A program made the translations under genes and the position numbers. DNA of 64,000 nucleotides from Sphaerotilus microaerophilus (GTDB lineage: Bacteria; Pseudomonadota; Gammaproteobacteria; Burkholderiales; Burkholderiaceae_C), in assembly GCF_023734135.1 (NCBI RefSeq), contig NZ_AP025730.1, positions 2,914,001 through 2,978,000 of the forward strand. The letters are read 5' to 3'. The first letter of the stretch is position 1. Every line of letters starts with the position of its first letter. The notes beneath the pieces were generated by a model. The model ran no database searches. It saw nothing but the letters and a program-made list of their open reading frames with translations, and was not told where the DNA came from. Shown here one piece after another: positions 45,329 to 53,822 of this stretch.

Positions 45329-46783
45329 TCAGGAGGCCTGGGCCCCGCCCACGGCCTGGCGCCGCCCGTGCAGCCAGCTGAGTGCGGCGGCGAGGCCGGC
45401 GAGCGCGCCGAGCAGCCCCAGGCCGATCCAGCCGGGCGCAACCCCATCGACCCAGGCACCGTAGATCAGCCCGGCGGCGATGCTGAACAGCGCCACCAGG
45501 CCGACGTAGGCGGCGGTCTGGCGCCGGCCGATCACCGCTGCGACCATCAGCATGCTCTGCAGGCTCAGCTCCGGGTCGGCCATCAGGTAGGCCAGCAGCG
45601 GGCCGGGGTGCATGCCCAGGTCGAGGAACATGCGCGCCACCGGCACCTCGACCAGGGTCGGGAAGTACATGAACACGCCGAACAGCACGGCCACCGCATT
45701 GGCGCCCAGGCTGTTGCGCCCGGCCAGCGTCTGGATCCAGGCCGGGTCGATCAGCTGGCGCACCACGCCGACGACAAACACGCCCGCCACCAGCAGGCCG
45801 AAGATCTGCTTCACGAAGCGCCAGGATTCCCACAGCCAGGCCTGCAGCGCGTCGGCATCGAGCCGGCGGGCGAAGGTGAGCACAGCCAGCAGGGCGGCGG
45901 CGACCGCCAGCACCCGCCCGGTGAGTTGCAGTTGCAGCCCGCCGCCGCCCGGAACCAGGCGCAGCGACGCCACCAGCAGCGTGGCCGCCGCCAGGCCCAG
46001 CGCGATCCAGGTCCAGCGGCCCATGCCCTCGAAGATGGTTTCCAGCCCCTTCCAGGCCGCCACGCCGATGGCGGCCAGCAGCACGATCAGCAGCGAGCCC
46101 TGCAGGCTCACGCCTTCCTCGCCCTTGGCCGCGTCGAAGGGCACCCAGCCGTTGAGCGTGGCCTGCCAGGGCTCGGCCCAGGCGAGCGGCAGCTGCAGGC
46201 TCAGCAGCGTGGCGTTGAGCGGCTGCACCTTCAGCGTGCCAGCGATCAGCAGCGCCACCAGCGACAGCAGCACGCCGGTGGCGGCCGGGCCGATGCTGGC
46301 CTGCTCGGCGAACAGCGCGTCGGTCTCGGCGTCGTGCGAGGCATCGTCGCGCCAGAACAGCAGCGCCATCGTCAGCCCGATGCCGATGCCAAACAGCGCG
46401 CACAGCAGCAGCCGTGCGATGGCGAACTCCGGCCCGAGGATGCTGCCGGTGTAGGCCAGCGCCAGCACGTTGCCGGCCGGTGCGAAGAACAGGAAGGTGA
46501 TCGCCGGCCCCAGGCCAGCCCCCTTCTTGTGGATGCCCGCGAACAGCGGCACGATGGTGCAGGAGCACACCGCCAGCAGCGAGCCGGCTGCCGCCGCCGC
46601 GGGGTAGGACACCCGCCAGGGCGTGCCGCGCCCCAGCCAGCGGGTGATGCTGGCCTTGGGGATCAGCGCCGTCATCGCCCCGGCGATGAAGAAGGCCGGC
46701 AGCAGGCACAGCAGCACATGGGCCGCCAGGTAGGCCGCCAGGTTGCCGGCGCCAGCGCCGAGCAGGTGCAGGAGGGTGTCCAT
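45329..46783 (-). CDS. Permease of the DUF318/UPF0718 (ArsP-like) family, long form
   Basis: Inner-membrane protein of 484 residues with about ten helices in two halves. The conserved pair C73-S-C75 in AVCSCTIVPLFAGIHKKGAG is the thiol motif of this family, and the second half repeats the pattern in MYFPTLVEVPVARMFLDLGM. ArsP members of the family export trivalent methylated arsenicals. It lies last in a gene string with a thioredoxin-like gene, another such permease and acr3 upstream, so a metalloid role is likely, though not proven. Confidence 0.82.
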   Translation of the reverse strand: MDTLLHLLGAGAGNLAAYLAAHVLLCLLPAFFIAGAMTALIPKASITRWLGRGTPWRVSYPAAAAAGSLLAVCSCTIVPLFAGIHKKGAGLGPAITFLFFAPAGNVLALAYTGSILGPEFAIARLLLCALFGIGIGLTMALLFWRDDASHDAETDALFAEQASIGPAATGVLLSLVALLIAGTLKVQPLNATLLSLQLPLAWAEPWQATLNGWVPFDAAKGEEGVSLQGSLLIVLLAAIGVAAWKGLETIFEGMGRWTWIALGLAAATLLVASLRLVPGGGGLQLQLTGRVLAVAAALLAVLTFARRLDADALQAWLWESWRFVKQIFGLLVAGVFVVGVVRQLIDPAWIQTLAGRNSLGANAVAVLFGVFMYFPTLVEVPVARMFLDLGMHPGPLLAYLMADPELSLQSMLMVAAVIGRRQTAAYVGLVALFSIAAGLIYGAWVDGVAPGWIGLGLLGALAGLAAALSWLHGRRQAVGGAQAS

Positions 46784-46803
46784 GCAGGGCCTCGCGTGTC
46801 CGG

Positions 46804-46831
46804 GGTCTGAGGTCTGAGGTCTGGGGTCCGG
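46804..46831. repeat. Tandem heptamer repeat before the long permease gene
   Basis: Four heptamers: GGTCTGA, GGTCTGA, GGTCTGG and GGTCCGG. They fill the spacer between the thioredoxin-like gene and the permease start at 46783, about 20 to 48 bp upstream of the latter. Unit changes could alter transcript spacing. Confidence 0.6.
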
Positions 46832-46834
46832 GGG

Positions 46835-47068
46835 TCAGGCGGCGAACCAGCCCTCGATCTTCGCCAGGCTCGGCACGCCGCCCGCGTGCACGACCTTGCC
46901 GTCGATCACCACGCCCGGCGTGGCCATCACGCCGTAGCCGACGATGTCACGCATGTCCTGCACCTTCTCCAGGGTGATGGCGGCCCCGCGCTCCCTGGCG
47001 ACCTTCTCGATCAGAGCAATGGTCTGCTTGCAGTTGGCACAACCGGTGCCGAGTACCTTGACGTCCAT
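46835..47068 (-). CDS. Thioredoxin-like small redox-active disulfide protein
   Basis: Cytoplasmic protein of 77 residues with the active-site CANC (C10, C13) in VLGTGCANCKQTIALIEKV and the cis-proline loop ATPGVVIDGKVVHAGG. It matches the small family often annotated redox-active disulfide protein 2. It stands between two permeases of one family, an arrangement known in several bacteria; it may reduce or carry the metalloid substrate to the permease thiols. Confidence 0.9.
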   Translation of the reverse strand: MDVKVLGTGCANCKQTIALIEKVARERGAAITLEKVQDMRDIVGYGVMATPGVVIDGKVVHAGGVPSLAKIEGWFAA

Positions 47069-47117
47069 GGGGTTCTCCTCATTGAACAGGGAATGAAGGG
47101 AGGGGGGCGGCCGTGGA

Positions 47118-48170
47118 TCAGATCACGGCGTTGAAGACGAAGCCCACCAGCAGGATGCCGGTGGCCACCACGGCGACGAACGTGGCGATCAGCCGCAGCT
47201 TGAGCACCTTGCGCAGGATGACCATCTCGGGCAGCGACAGCGCGATCACGCTCATCATGAATGCCAGCACCGTGCCCAGCGCGGCGCCCTTGGCCAGCAG
47301 CGCCTGCACGATCGGGATGACACCGGCGGCGTTGCTGTACATCGGCACACCGATGAGCACCGCCAGCGGCACCGACCACCAAGCCTGCTTGCCCATGATC
47401 GAGGCCATGAAGTCCTGCGGCACCCAGCCGTGGATCGCCGCACCGATGGCGATGCCGGCGAGGATGTAGGGCCAGACCTTGCCGACGATCTCGCGCACGC
47501 TGACCAGGCCGGCGCCGATGCGATCGGCCAGATCCAGGTCGTCGGCCTGGGCGGTGGCCTGCAGCCGGGGCATGTCGCGTACCCAGTCCTCCAGGTGCGC
47601 CTCCATGCGCAGCCGGCCGATCACCCAGCCGGCCACGATCGCCACCGTCAGCCCCAGCGCCAGGTAGAGCAGCGCGATGCGCCAGCCGAACAGGCCGAAC
47701 AGCAGGGCCAGCGCCACCTCGTTGACCATCGGCGCCGAGATCAGGAAGGAAAACGTCACCCCCAGCGGCACGCCCGCCTGCACGAAGCCGATGAACAGTG
47801 GCACGGCCGAACAGGAGCAGAACGGCGTCACGATGCCCAGGGTGGCGGCCAGGACGTTGGCCAGACCTTCACTGCGCCCGGCGAGCAGCGCGCGGGTGCG
47901 CTCGGGGGTGAAGTAGGAGTTCACCATCCCCATCACGAACACCACCGCTGTGAGCAGCAGCAGCACCTTGGGGGTGTCGTAGAAGAAGAACTGCAGCGCG
48001 CCGCCCAGGTGGCTGTCACGCGCCACCGGCAGAGCGGCGACCAGCGCCTCCGCGGCTGGGGTCAGTGAGCGGTAGAGCAGCCACCACACCAGCGCCGACA
48101 GCAGCAGGAAGGCCTGCGGATGCAGCCGGGGCCACGCGCGAGCGTGCCGGACCCATGCGAGTGCTGTCAT
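47118..48170 (-). CDS. Permease of the DUF318/UPF0718 (ArsP-like) family, short form
   Basis: Inner-membrane protein of 350 residues with eight to ten helices. The thiol motif is C118-S-C120 in IVTPFCSCSAVPLFIGFVQAGVPLG; later segments are FSFLISAPMVNEVALALLFGLFGW and LIGVPMYSNAAGVIPIVQALLAKG. The central cytoplasmic loop (about residues 185-215) is charged. Its start overlaps the acr3 stop as ATGA, so it is part of the arsenic operon. Confidence 0.86.
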   Translation of the reverse strand: MTALAWVRHARAWPRLHPQAFLLLSALVWWLLYRSLTPAAEALVAALPVARDSHLGGALQFFFYDTPKVLLLLTAVVFVMGMVNSYFTPERTRALLAGRSEGLANVLAATLGIVTPFCSCSAVPLFIGFVQAGVPLGVTFSFLISAPMVNEVALALLFGLFGWRIALLYLALGLTVAIVAGWVIGRLRMEAHLEDWVRDMPRLQATAQADDLDLADRIGAGLVSVREIVGKVWPYILAGIAIGAAIHGWVPQDFMASIMGKQAWWSVPLAVLIGVPMYSNAAGVIPIVQALLAKGAALGTVLAFMMSVIALSLPEMVILRKVLKLRLIATFVAVVATGILLVGFVFNAVI

Positions 48171-49306
48171 TCACCAACTCCCTGCCGGCCCTCCGGCAGC
48201 CTGACTGAAGGATGCGCCAGCGGTGGGCGGTCGCATTGCGCGCCGTCAAGCCGGGCGGGGGAACCTGCCTCGTACCAGCCCCGGCTTCGGTTGACCACGC
48301 GCACCACCAGCAGCATCACCGGCACCTCGATGAGCACGCCGACCACGGTGGCCAGCGCCGCGCCGGACTGGAAGCCGAACAGGCTGATCGCCGCGGCCAC
48401 CGCCAGCTCGAAGAAGTTGCTCGCGCCGATCAGCGCCGAGGGGCAGGCCACGCTGTGCGACTCGCCCAGGCGGCGGTTGAGCCAGTAGGCCAGTGCCGAG
48501 TTGAAGAAGACCTGGATCAGGATCGGCACCGCCAGCATGGCGATCACCAGCGGCTGCGCCAGGATGGCCTCGCCCTGGAAGGCGAAGAGCAGCACCAGCG
48601 TGGCCAGCAGCGCCAGCACCGACCAGGGGCCGATCTTTGCCAGCGCGGTGTTGAAGGCGTCCTGCCCGCGGCGCAGCAGCGCGCGGCGCCAGGCCTGGGC
48701 AATCGCCACCGGGATGACGATGTAGAGCAGCACCGAGGTCACCAGCGTCGCCCAGGGCACCGCGATCGACGACAGGCCCAGCAGCAGGCCGACGATGGGC
48801 GCGAAGGCGAACACCATGATGGTGTCGTTGAGCGCCACCTGGCTGAGCGTGAACAGCGGGTGGCCGCCGGTCAGCCGGCTCCAGACGAAGACCATCGCAG
48901 TGCAGGGCGCCGCGGCCAGCAGGATCAGCCCGGCGATGTAGCTGTCCAGCTGCGCGGCGGGCAGCCAGGGGGCGAAGACCTGGCGCACGAACAGCCAGCC
49001 CAGCAGCGCCATCGAGAAGGGCTTGACGGCCCAGTTGACGAACAGCGTCACCCCGATGCCGCGCCAGTACTGGCGCACCTGGTGCAGCGCGCCGAAGTCG
49101 ATCTTCAGCAGCATCGGGATGATCATCACCCAGATCAGCAGCCCCACCGGCAGGTTGACCTGCGCCACCTCCATGCGGCCGATGGTCTGGAAGGGCCCGG
49201 GCAGCCACTGGCCGAGGGCGATGCCCACGACGATGCACAGGAAGACCCAGACGGTGAGGTAGCGCTCGAAGACGCTCATCGGGGCGGGGGCGGGGGCATC
49301 GGTCAT
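48167..49306 (-). CDS. acr3: Arsenite efflux transporter Acr3
   Basis: Inner-membrane arsenite antiporter of 379 residues with ten helices. The essential cysteine is C135 in LILLAAAPCTAMVFVWSRLTGGHP; conserved VALNDTIMVFAFAPIVGLLLG and ALIGASNFFELAVAAAISLFG are present. The start at 49306 gives the Acr3 N-terminus (SVFERYLTVWVFLCIVVGIALG); the frame is open upstream into arsJ, which is only a shadow. The C-terminal 40 residues beyond NRSRGWY are not typical. Confidence 0.94.
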   Translation of the reverse strand: MTDAPAPAPMSVFERYLTVWVFLCIVVGIALGQWLPGPFQTIGRMEVAQVNLPVGLLIWVMIIPMLLKIDFGALHQVRQYWRGIGVTLFVNWAVKPFSMALLGWLFVRQVFAPWLPAAQLDSYIAGLILLAAAPCTAMVFVWSRLTGGHPLFTLSQVALNDTIMVFAFAPIVGLLLGLSSIAVPWATLVTSVLLYIVIPVAIAQAWRRALLRRGQDAFNTALAKIGPWSVLALLATLVLLFAFQGEAILAQPLVIAMLAVPILIQVFFNSALAYWLNRRLGESHSVACPSALIGASNFFELAVAAAISLFGFQSGAALATVVGVLIEVPVMLLVVRVVNRSRGWYEAGSPARLDGAQCDRPPLAHPSVRLPEGRQGVGE

Positions 49307-49308
49307 GG

Positions 49309-50571
49309 TCAGGTCCTCAGGGGGGGCCGCGTCGGCAGGGCCAGAGTGATCCCCCAGCAGGCCACCAGCAGCAGCGCCGAGCCGGCCAGCGTGCCGACCA
49401 GGCCGGTCCACTGGTAGAGCAGGCCCGACATCAGCGTGCCGGCGAAGCGGCCCAGCGCGTTGGCGGCGTAGTAGAAGCCGACGTCCTCGGCCGCCTTCTC
49501 CGACCCGGCATAGGCCAGCACGAGGTAGGAGTGCACCGAGGAGTTGACCGCGAAGGCGATGCCGAACACCGCGAGCCCACCGACGACAACCCACTCCAGG
49601 TGCGGCACCCGGGCTACCACCAGCCCGGTCAGGACCATCGGAACCAGCGCGAGCAGCGCCGACCACAGGCGGGCGGCGGGCACCTCGGCACTGAGCCCGT
49701 CGTCGCTGCGCCGCACCAGGGCCGGCGCCAGGGCCTGCACCGCGCCGTAGCCGATCGTCCACAGCGCCAGGAAGCCGCCCACCATCGTGAACTTCCAGCC
49801 GGCCGAGTACAGGAAAACCGGCACGCCGACGACGAACCACACGTCGCGCGCGCCGAACAGCACCACCCGGGCGGCGGCCAACAGGTTGATGCCGCGGTTC
49901 TTGGCGAACAGCTCCCGGGCCGACGTCGACGCGCGGCTCTTGCCCATCAGCGGTGGCACGAAGGCCAGGACGCCGACCAGCACCAGTGCCAGCAGCGCTG
50001 CCATCCCCCACAGCGCCTGCTGGAAACCCACCGCCTGCAGCAGCACGCCGCCGAGGAAGAAGCCGACGCCCTTCATCGCGTTCTTGCTGCCGGTGAAGAA
50101 GGCCACCCACTTGAAGAGCTGGCCCGACGCCTCGCCCGCAGTGAGCTTGATCGCCGACTTGCTGGCGGTCTTGGTCAGGTCCTTGGCGACGCCGCAGACG
50201 CCCTGGGCCAGCACCACCCAGGCCACCGACATCGCCGCGGTCCACCCCGGCGACAGCGCCGACAGCAGCAGGAAGCCGCTGATCTGCGTGGCCAAGCCCA
50301 CCGCCAGCATGCGTGCAATGCCGTAGCGCGTGGCCAGCCAGCCGCCGACCAGGTTGGCCACCACGCCCATCGCCTCGTAGAGCAGGAACAGGAAGGCCAG
50401 CGTGAAGGGCGAGTAGCCCAGGCGGTGGAAGTGCAGCAGCACCAGCATGCGCAGCGCACCGTCGCTGAGGGTGAAGCCCCAGTAGGCGGCGGTGACGATG
50501 GCGTAGTTCCTCGCCCCTCGCCCGGCCTGGGCGGATCCGGCGCTCAGCCCCTGCGCGTGCTCGTGGTTCAT
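49309..50571 (-). CDS. arsJ: Organoarsenical efflux MFS transporter ArsJ
   Basis: Inner-membrane transporter of 420 residues. With the neighbouring GAPDH it exports 1-arseno-3-phosphoglycerate, giving arsenate resistance. Diagnostic segments are YAIVTAAYWGFTLSDGALRMLVLLHFHRLGYSPF, CGVAKDLTKTASKSAIKL and WKFTMVGGFLALWTIGYGAVQALAPALVRRS. The ATG at 50571 lies eight bases after the GAPDH stop; acr3 begins two bases after the arsJ stop. Confidence 0.94.
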   Translation of the reverse strand: MNHEHAQGLSAGSAQAGRGARNYAIVTAAYWGFTLSDGALRMLVLLHFHRLGYSPFTLAFLFLLYEAMGVVANLVGGWLATRYGIARMLAVGLATQISGFLLLSALSPGWTAAMSVAWVVLAQGVCGVAKDLTKTASKSAIKLTAGEASGQLFKWVAFFTGSKNAMKGVGFFLGGVLLQAVGFQQALWGMAALLALVLVGVLAFVPPLMGKSRASTSARELFAKNRGINLLAAARVVLFGARDVWFVVGVPVFLYSAGWKFTMVGGFLALWTIGYGAVQALAPALVRRSDDGLSAEVPAARLWSALLALVPMVLTGLVVARVPHLEWVVVGGLAVFGIAFAVNSSVHSYLVLAYAGSEKAAEDVGFYYAANALGRFAGTLMSGLLYQWTGLVGTLAGSALLLVACWGITLALPTRPPLRT

Positions 50572-50578
50572 GGCCGCC

Positions 50579-51622
50579 TCAGAGGCCCTGGCGCTGCAGG
50601 TGGCAGGCAAGGTCGACCATGCGGCAGGCGTAGCCCATCTCGTTGTCGTACCAGGCGTAGACCTTCAGCAGCGTGCCGTCGGTGACCATCGTCGAGGGCG
50701 CGTCGACGATCGAGCTGCGCGTGTCGCGGGCGTAATCGGCGCTGACGAGCGGGCGCTCCTCGTAGCCGAGGATGCCGGCCAGCACGCCCTGGGCGGCCTG
50801 GGCGAACAGCGCGTTCACCTCGGCCGGCGTGGTCTCGCGCCGCAGCTCGAAGACGCAGTCGGTCAGCGAGGCGTTCAGCACCGGCGCGCGCACCGCGTGG
50901 CCGTTGAGCTTGCCCTTCAGCTCGGGGTAGATCAGCGCGATCGCCGTCGCGCTGCCGGTGGTCGTGGGCGCCAGGCTCAGCATCGCGCTGCGGGCGCGGC
51001 GCAGGTCCTTGTGCGGCGCATCGACCATCAGGTTGGTGTTGGTCGGGTCGTGGATGGTGGTGATCTGGCCGTGGCGGATGCCCAGGGCCTCGTGCACCAC
51101 CTTCACCACGGGCGCCAGGCAGTTGGTGGTGCAGGAGGCGGCCGTCACGATGCGGTGGCGCGCGGGCTCGTACAGGTGCTCGTTGACGCCGACGACCACG
51201 TTCAACACGTCGCCCACCTTGACCGGCGCCGCGACGATCACGCGCTTGGCGCCGCGGTCCAGGTGGCCCTGCAGCGTGTCCGGCGTCAGGAACTTGCCGG
51301 TGCACTCCAGCACCACGTCCACGCCCAGGTCGCCCCAGGGGATCTCGGCAGCGGTGGCGTGCGAGGAGAAGCCCAGCCGGCGCTCGCCGATCCACAGCGC
51401 GGCGTCGCCGTCGGCGGCGATGCGGTTGCGCCAGCGCCCCTGCACGCTGTCGAATTCGAGCAGGTGCGCCGTGGCGGCGGCGCCGCCCTTCAGCTCGTTG
51501 AGGTGCACCACCTCCAGCCGGTTGTCCGCGCGGGGGTCGTCCGCGGGCCGCTCCGCCGCGCCCATCGCCGCCCGCAGCGCCAGCCGCCCGATGCGCCCCA
51601 TGCCATTGATGCCGACTCTCAC
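50579..51622 (-). CDS. ArsJ-associated glyceraldehyde-3-phosphate dehydrogenase
   Basis: Type I GAPDH of 347 residues. The NAD motif is [15 protein letters not shown] at the N-terminus and the catalytic cysteine is C164 in [35 protein letters not shown] and [15 protein letters not shown] complete the fold. In ars operons this enzyme uses arsenate in place of phosphate to make unstable 1-arseno-3-phosphoglycerate, which ArsJ exports. It is first in the gapdh-arsJ-acr3-permease string. Confidence 0.95.
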   Translation of the reverse strand: MRVGINGMGRIGRLALRAAMGAAERPADDPRADNRLEVVHLNELKGGAAATAHLLEFDSVQGRWRNRIAADGDAALWIGERRLGFSSHATAAEIPWGDLGVDVVLECTGKFLTPDTLQGHLDRGAKRVIVAAPVKVGDVLNVVVGVNEHLYEPARHRIVTAASCTTNCLAPVVKVVHEALGIRHGQITTIHDPTNTNLMVDAPHKDLRRARSAMLSLAPTTTGSATAIALIYPELKGKLNGHAVRAPVLNASLTDCVFELRRETTPAEVNALFAQAAQGVLAGILGYEERPLVSADYARDTRSSIVDAPSTMVTDGTLLKVYAWYDNEMGYACRMVDLACHLQRQGL

Positions 51623-51663
51623 GATCGCAACTCCATCAGAAACTGGAAATCAGAACTGGAACC

Positions 51664-51676
51664 TCGAATGATTCGA
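51664..51676. promoter_or_regulatory. Palindrome in the arsR-gapdh spacer, candidate ArsR operator
   Basis: TCGAAT-G-ATTCGA is a perfect 13-bp palindrome, set in an AT-rich patch (51655-51690) 42 bp before the gapdh start. ArsR proteins bind short AT-rich palindromes, so this is a fair candidate for control of the efflux genes; a TTCGAA motif also lies at the arsR start itself (52089-52094). Confidence 0.5.
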
Positions 51677-51744
51677 TTATTTTAGAAATGACGTATGACC
51701 ATTCGGTGACACACAGGGCGCTCACGTACGGGCGCAGCGGGACG

Positions 51745-52086
51745 TCAGCAGCCCGCGCAGCCCCCTGCCGGCGTGCCAGCCACCTCGGCGGCGCCGCAGG
51801 GCTCGCCCTGGCAGCAGTGGGCGCTGAGGTAGGCCAGCAGGTCGTTCATCTGCTGGATCGAGGGGCGGTAGATCAGGTTGCGGCCATCGCGCTCCTGCGT
51901 GACCAGCCCGGCGTGCATCAGCTCCTTCAGGTGGAAGGACAGCGTGGAGGCCGGCACGTCGAGCAGTGCCGACAGCGCACCCGGCGTCAGCCCCTGCGGT
52001 CCGGCGCCCACCAGCGCGCGGAACACGCGCAGGCGCATGGCCTGGGCCAGGGCGGCCAGGGAGAGGACGGCGTCTTTTTCTTCCAT
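51745..52086 (-). CDS. arsR: Arsenic-responsive repressor ArsR
   Basis: Winged-helix repressor of 113 residues. The DNA-reading helix is in LLDVPASTLSFHLKELMHAGLV. Arsenic is probably sensed by the C-terminal cysteines C91, C92 and C97 (AHCCQGEPCG), the arrangement of the Acidithiobacillus ferrooxidans type, rather than by the CxC in the DNA-binding helix of plasmid R773 ArsR. Two more cysteines, C110 and C113, end the protein. The ATG at 52086 fits the family length; the upstream extension has no homology. It is followed by the gapdh-arsJ-acr3 genes. Confidence 0.93.
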   Translation of the reverse strand: MEEKDAVLSLAALAQAMRLRVFRALVGAGPQGLTPGALSALLDVPASTLSFHLKELMHAGLVTQERDGRNLIYRPSIQQMNDLLAYLSAHCCQGEPCGAAEVAGTPAGGCAGC

Positions 52087-52171
52087 CGTTCGAAGTGTAT
52101 GGAAATGATCGGCGGAAAGCCAGGGGCGCAAACCTATACTGCCGGCTGAATCACTGTTGCGATCCGACCCG

Positions 52172-52516
52172 ATGACTCCGCTGCCTCCCTGCCCCCAGTG
52201 CCAGTCCACCTTCGTCTACGAGGACGGCGCGAACTACATCTGCCCGGAGTGCAGCCACGAATGGAGCCGGGAGGCGGCCCCCGCGGAAGCGGCCGAGGTG
52301 CAGCGCGTCTGGAAGGACGCCCACGGCAACGTGCTCAACGACGGCGACAGCGTCACCGTCATCAAGGACCTGAAGATCAAGGGCAGCTCGGCGGTCGTGA
52401 AGGTCGGCACCAAGGTGAAGAACATCCGCCTCATCGAGGGCGACCACGACATTGACTGCAAGATCGATGGGTTCGGCTCGATGCAGCTCAAGTCCGAGTA
52501 CATCAAGAAGGCCTGA
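52172..52516 (+). CDS. yjdM: YjdM/PhnA-like zinc-ribbon protein
   Basis: Protein of 114 residues. The N-terminal zinc ribbon has CPQC and CPEC ([27 protein letters not shown]), followed by a beta-barrel domain with [42 protein letters not shown]. Often named alkylphosphonate utilisation protein, though the family has no proven role there. The ATG at 52172 is preferred to an upstream TTG. It diverges from arsR. Confidence 0.92.
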   Translation: MTPLPPCPQCQSTFVYEDGANYICPECSHEWSREAAPAEAAEVQRVWKDAHGNVLNDGDSVTVIKDLKIKGSSAVVKVGTKVKNIRLIEGDHDIDCKIDGFGSMQLKSEYIKKA

Positions 52517-52526
52517 CCACCGGGCT

Positions 52527-52549
52527 GGCCCGCCGCGGCGGGCCGGTGT
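52527..52549. terminator. Terminator between yjdM and the PaaI-like thioesterase gene
   Basis: GGCCCGCCG (52527-52535) pairs with CGGCGGGCC (52536-52544), followed by GGTGTTT. The genes converge here, so it may act for yjdM mainly. Confidence 0.6.
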
Positions 52550-52550
52550 T

Positions 52551-53105
52551 TCAGCGCGGCTGCAGCACCACGCAGGTGGTCGTCGCGTGGGCGTACAGCC
52601 GCCCGTCCGGCCCGTAGAGCCGGCCCTCGGCAAAGCCCACCTGCCTGCCAGCGCTGATGATCTTGCCCTCGGCGCGCACCAGCGGCACGTCCGGGGTCAG
52701 GGCGCGCAGGTAGCTGACCTTCAGCTCGGCCGTGGTGTAGCTCCGGCCGGCTGGCAGGGTGGTGTGGATGGCGCAGGCCACCGCCGAGTCGAGCAGTGTG
52801 GCGATCCAGCCGCCATGGATCGTGCCCATCGGGTTGCAGAAGCGCGCACTCGGGTGGCCCTGGAACACCATGCGGCCGGGCTCGAACTCGATCGGGAAGA
52901 AGTCCAGCGCGGCGCCGATCGGCACCGAGGGCAACTCGCCGCTGCCGATGGCCTCGAACATCTGCAGGCCCGTCTTCTCCATGACCTGCTCGGGGCGCGA
53001 GATGCCTGGCGCGGCCAGGTGCTGGCGCACGCGGGCCTCATCGGCGCGCCATCGCTCCAGCGTGGCAGCAATCTCGTCGTGCAGTTGGTGGCTGGCGGTG
53101 CTCAT
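52551..53105 (-). CDS. PaaI family thioesterase
   Basis: Hotdog-fold acyl-CoA thioesterase of 184 residues. The conserved core is ARFCNPMGTIHGGWIATLLDSAVACAIHTTLPAG, with the catalytic acidic residue in LLDSA, then YTTAELKVSYLRALTP. The N-terminal 45 residues form an extra helix. The substrate is not evident. Confidence 0.88.
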   Translation of the reverse strand: MSTASHQLHDEIAATLERWRADEARVRQHLAAPGISRPEQVMEKTGLQMFEAIGSGELPSVPIGAALDFFPIEFEPGRMVFQGHPSARFCNPMGTIHGGWIATLLDSAVACAIHTTLPAGRSYTTAELKVSYLRALTPDVPLVRAEGKIISAGRQVGFAEGRLYGPDGRLYAHATTTCVVLQPR

Positions 53106-53201
53106 GCGGTTCCTTGCTCGGGCAGTCCCGGACGTTCGGGCGCCATCATGGCGGGAAGCGCAAGGTACCTGCGCGGCGCAGGGCCTTCTGTCTCGCAGGT
53201 G

Positions 53202-53822
53202 TCAGGCCTTGAACAGCTCGATCCAGCCGCGCCGGCCGAGCTTCTCCAGCGTCTCGATGTTGTGCTCGTAGATGTCCGCGGCGTCCGGAAAGGCCTCCAC
53301 CGCCGCGTCGATGCTGCTCTCGCGCAGCAGGTGCAGGGTGGGGTAGGGCGAGCGGTTGCTGAAGTTGGAGATGTCGTCGAAGGCGGTGCCCTCGAACTGG
53401 TAGTCGGGGTGGAAGCTGGCGATCTGCAGCTCGCCATCCAGCTCCATGCGCTCCAGGGCCTGGTCGGCGATGTCCAGGAAGTCGTTGTAGTCGATGAAGT
53501 CCTGCAGCACGCGCGGGTGCATCAGCAGGGTCATCTCGACCTGCTCGGGGTCGGCGTCGGCCAGCAGCTTCAGCTCGGCCTCCAGTTCGCCCAGCAGTTG
53601 CTCGGGCTCGGTGGACTGGCTGACGACGTAGCGGATCTGCTGCTTGACGTGTACCGCCTTGGCGAAGGGGCAGAGGTTCAGGCCGATCACGGCCCGCTCC
53701 AGCCAGGTGCGCGTGGCGGCGAGCACGCTGGCCTCGTCGTTGGGGAGGTCCTCGCTGATGCCAGGGACGACGGCCGGCACTACCGCGGGATGGGGTTCGG
53801 ACGGGGTGCTTGGGTTGGTCAT
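53202..53822 (-). CDS. DUF1415 family protein
   Basis: Conserved cytoplasmic protein of 206 residues, function unknown. The signature is TRTWLERAVIGLNLCPFAKAVHVKQQIRYVVS, then TLLMHPRVLQDFIDYNDFLDIAD and FHPDYQFEGTAFDDISNFSNRSPYPTLHLLRE. The start at 53822 overlaps the riboflavin synthase stop as ATGA. Confidence 0.9.
   Translation of the reverse strand: MTNPSTPSEPHPAVVPAVVPGISEDLPNDEASVLAATRTWLERAVIGLNLCPFAKAVHVKQQIRYVVSQSTEPEQLLGELEAELKLLADADPEQVEMTLLMHPRVLQDFIDYNDFLDIADQALERMELDGELQIASFHPDYQFEGTAFDDISNFSNRSPYPTLHLLRESSIDAAVEAFPDAADIYEHNIETLEKLGRRGWIELFKA

Noticed and set aside
44276..46810. 844-codon open frame opposite two transporter genes
   Set aside because: Gln/His/Arg-rich shadow spanning two unrelated genes and their spacer.
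48167..50245. 692-codon reading of acr3 extended into arsJ
   Set aside because: The Acr3 N-terminus is at 49306; the upstream part is an arsJ frame shadow.
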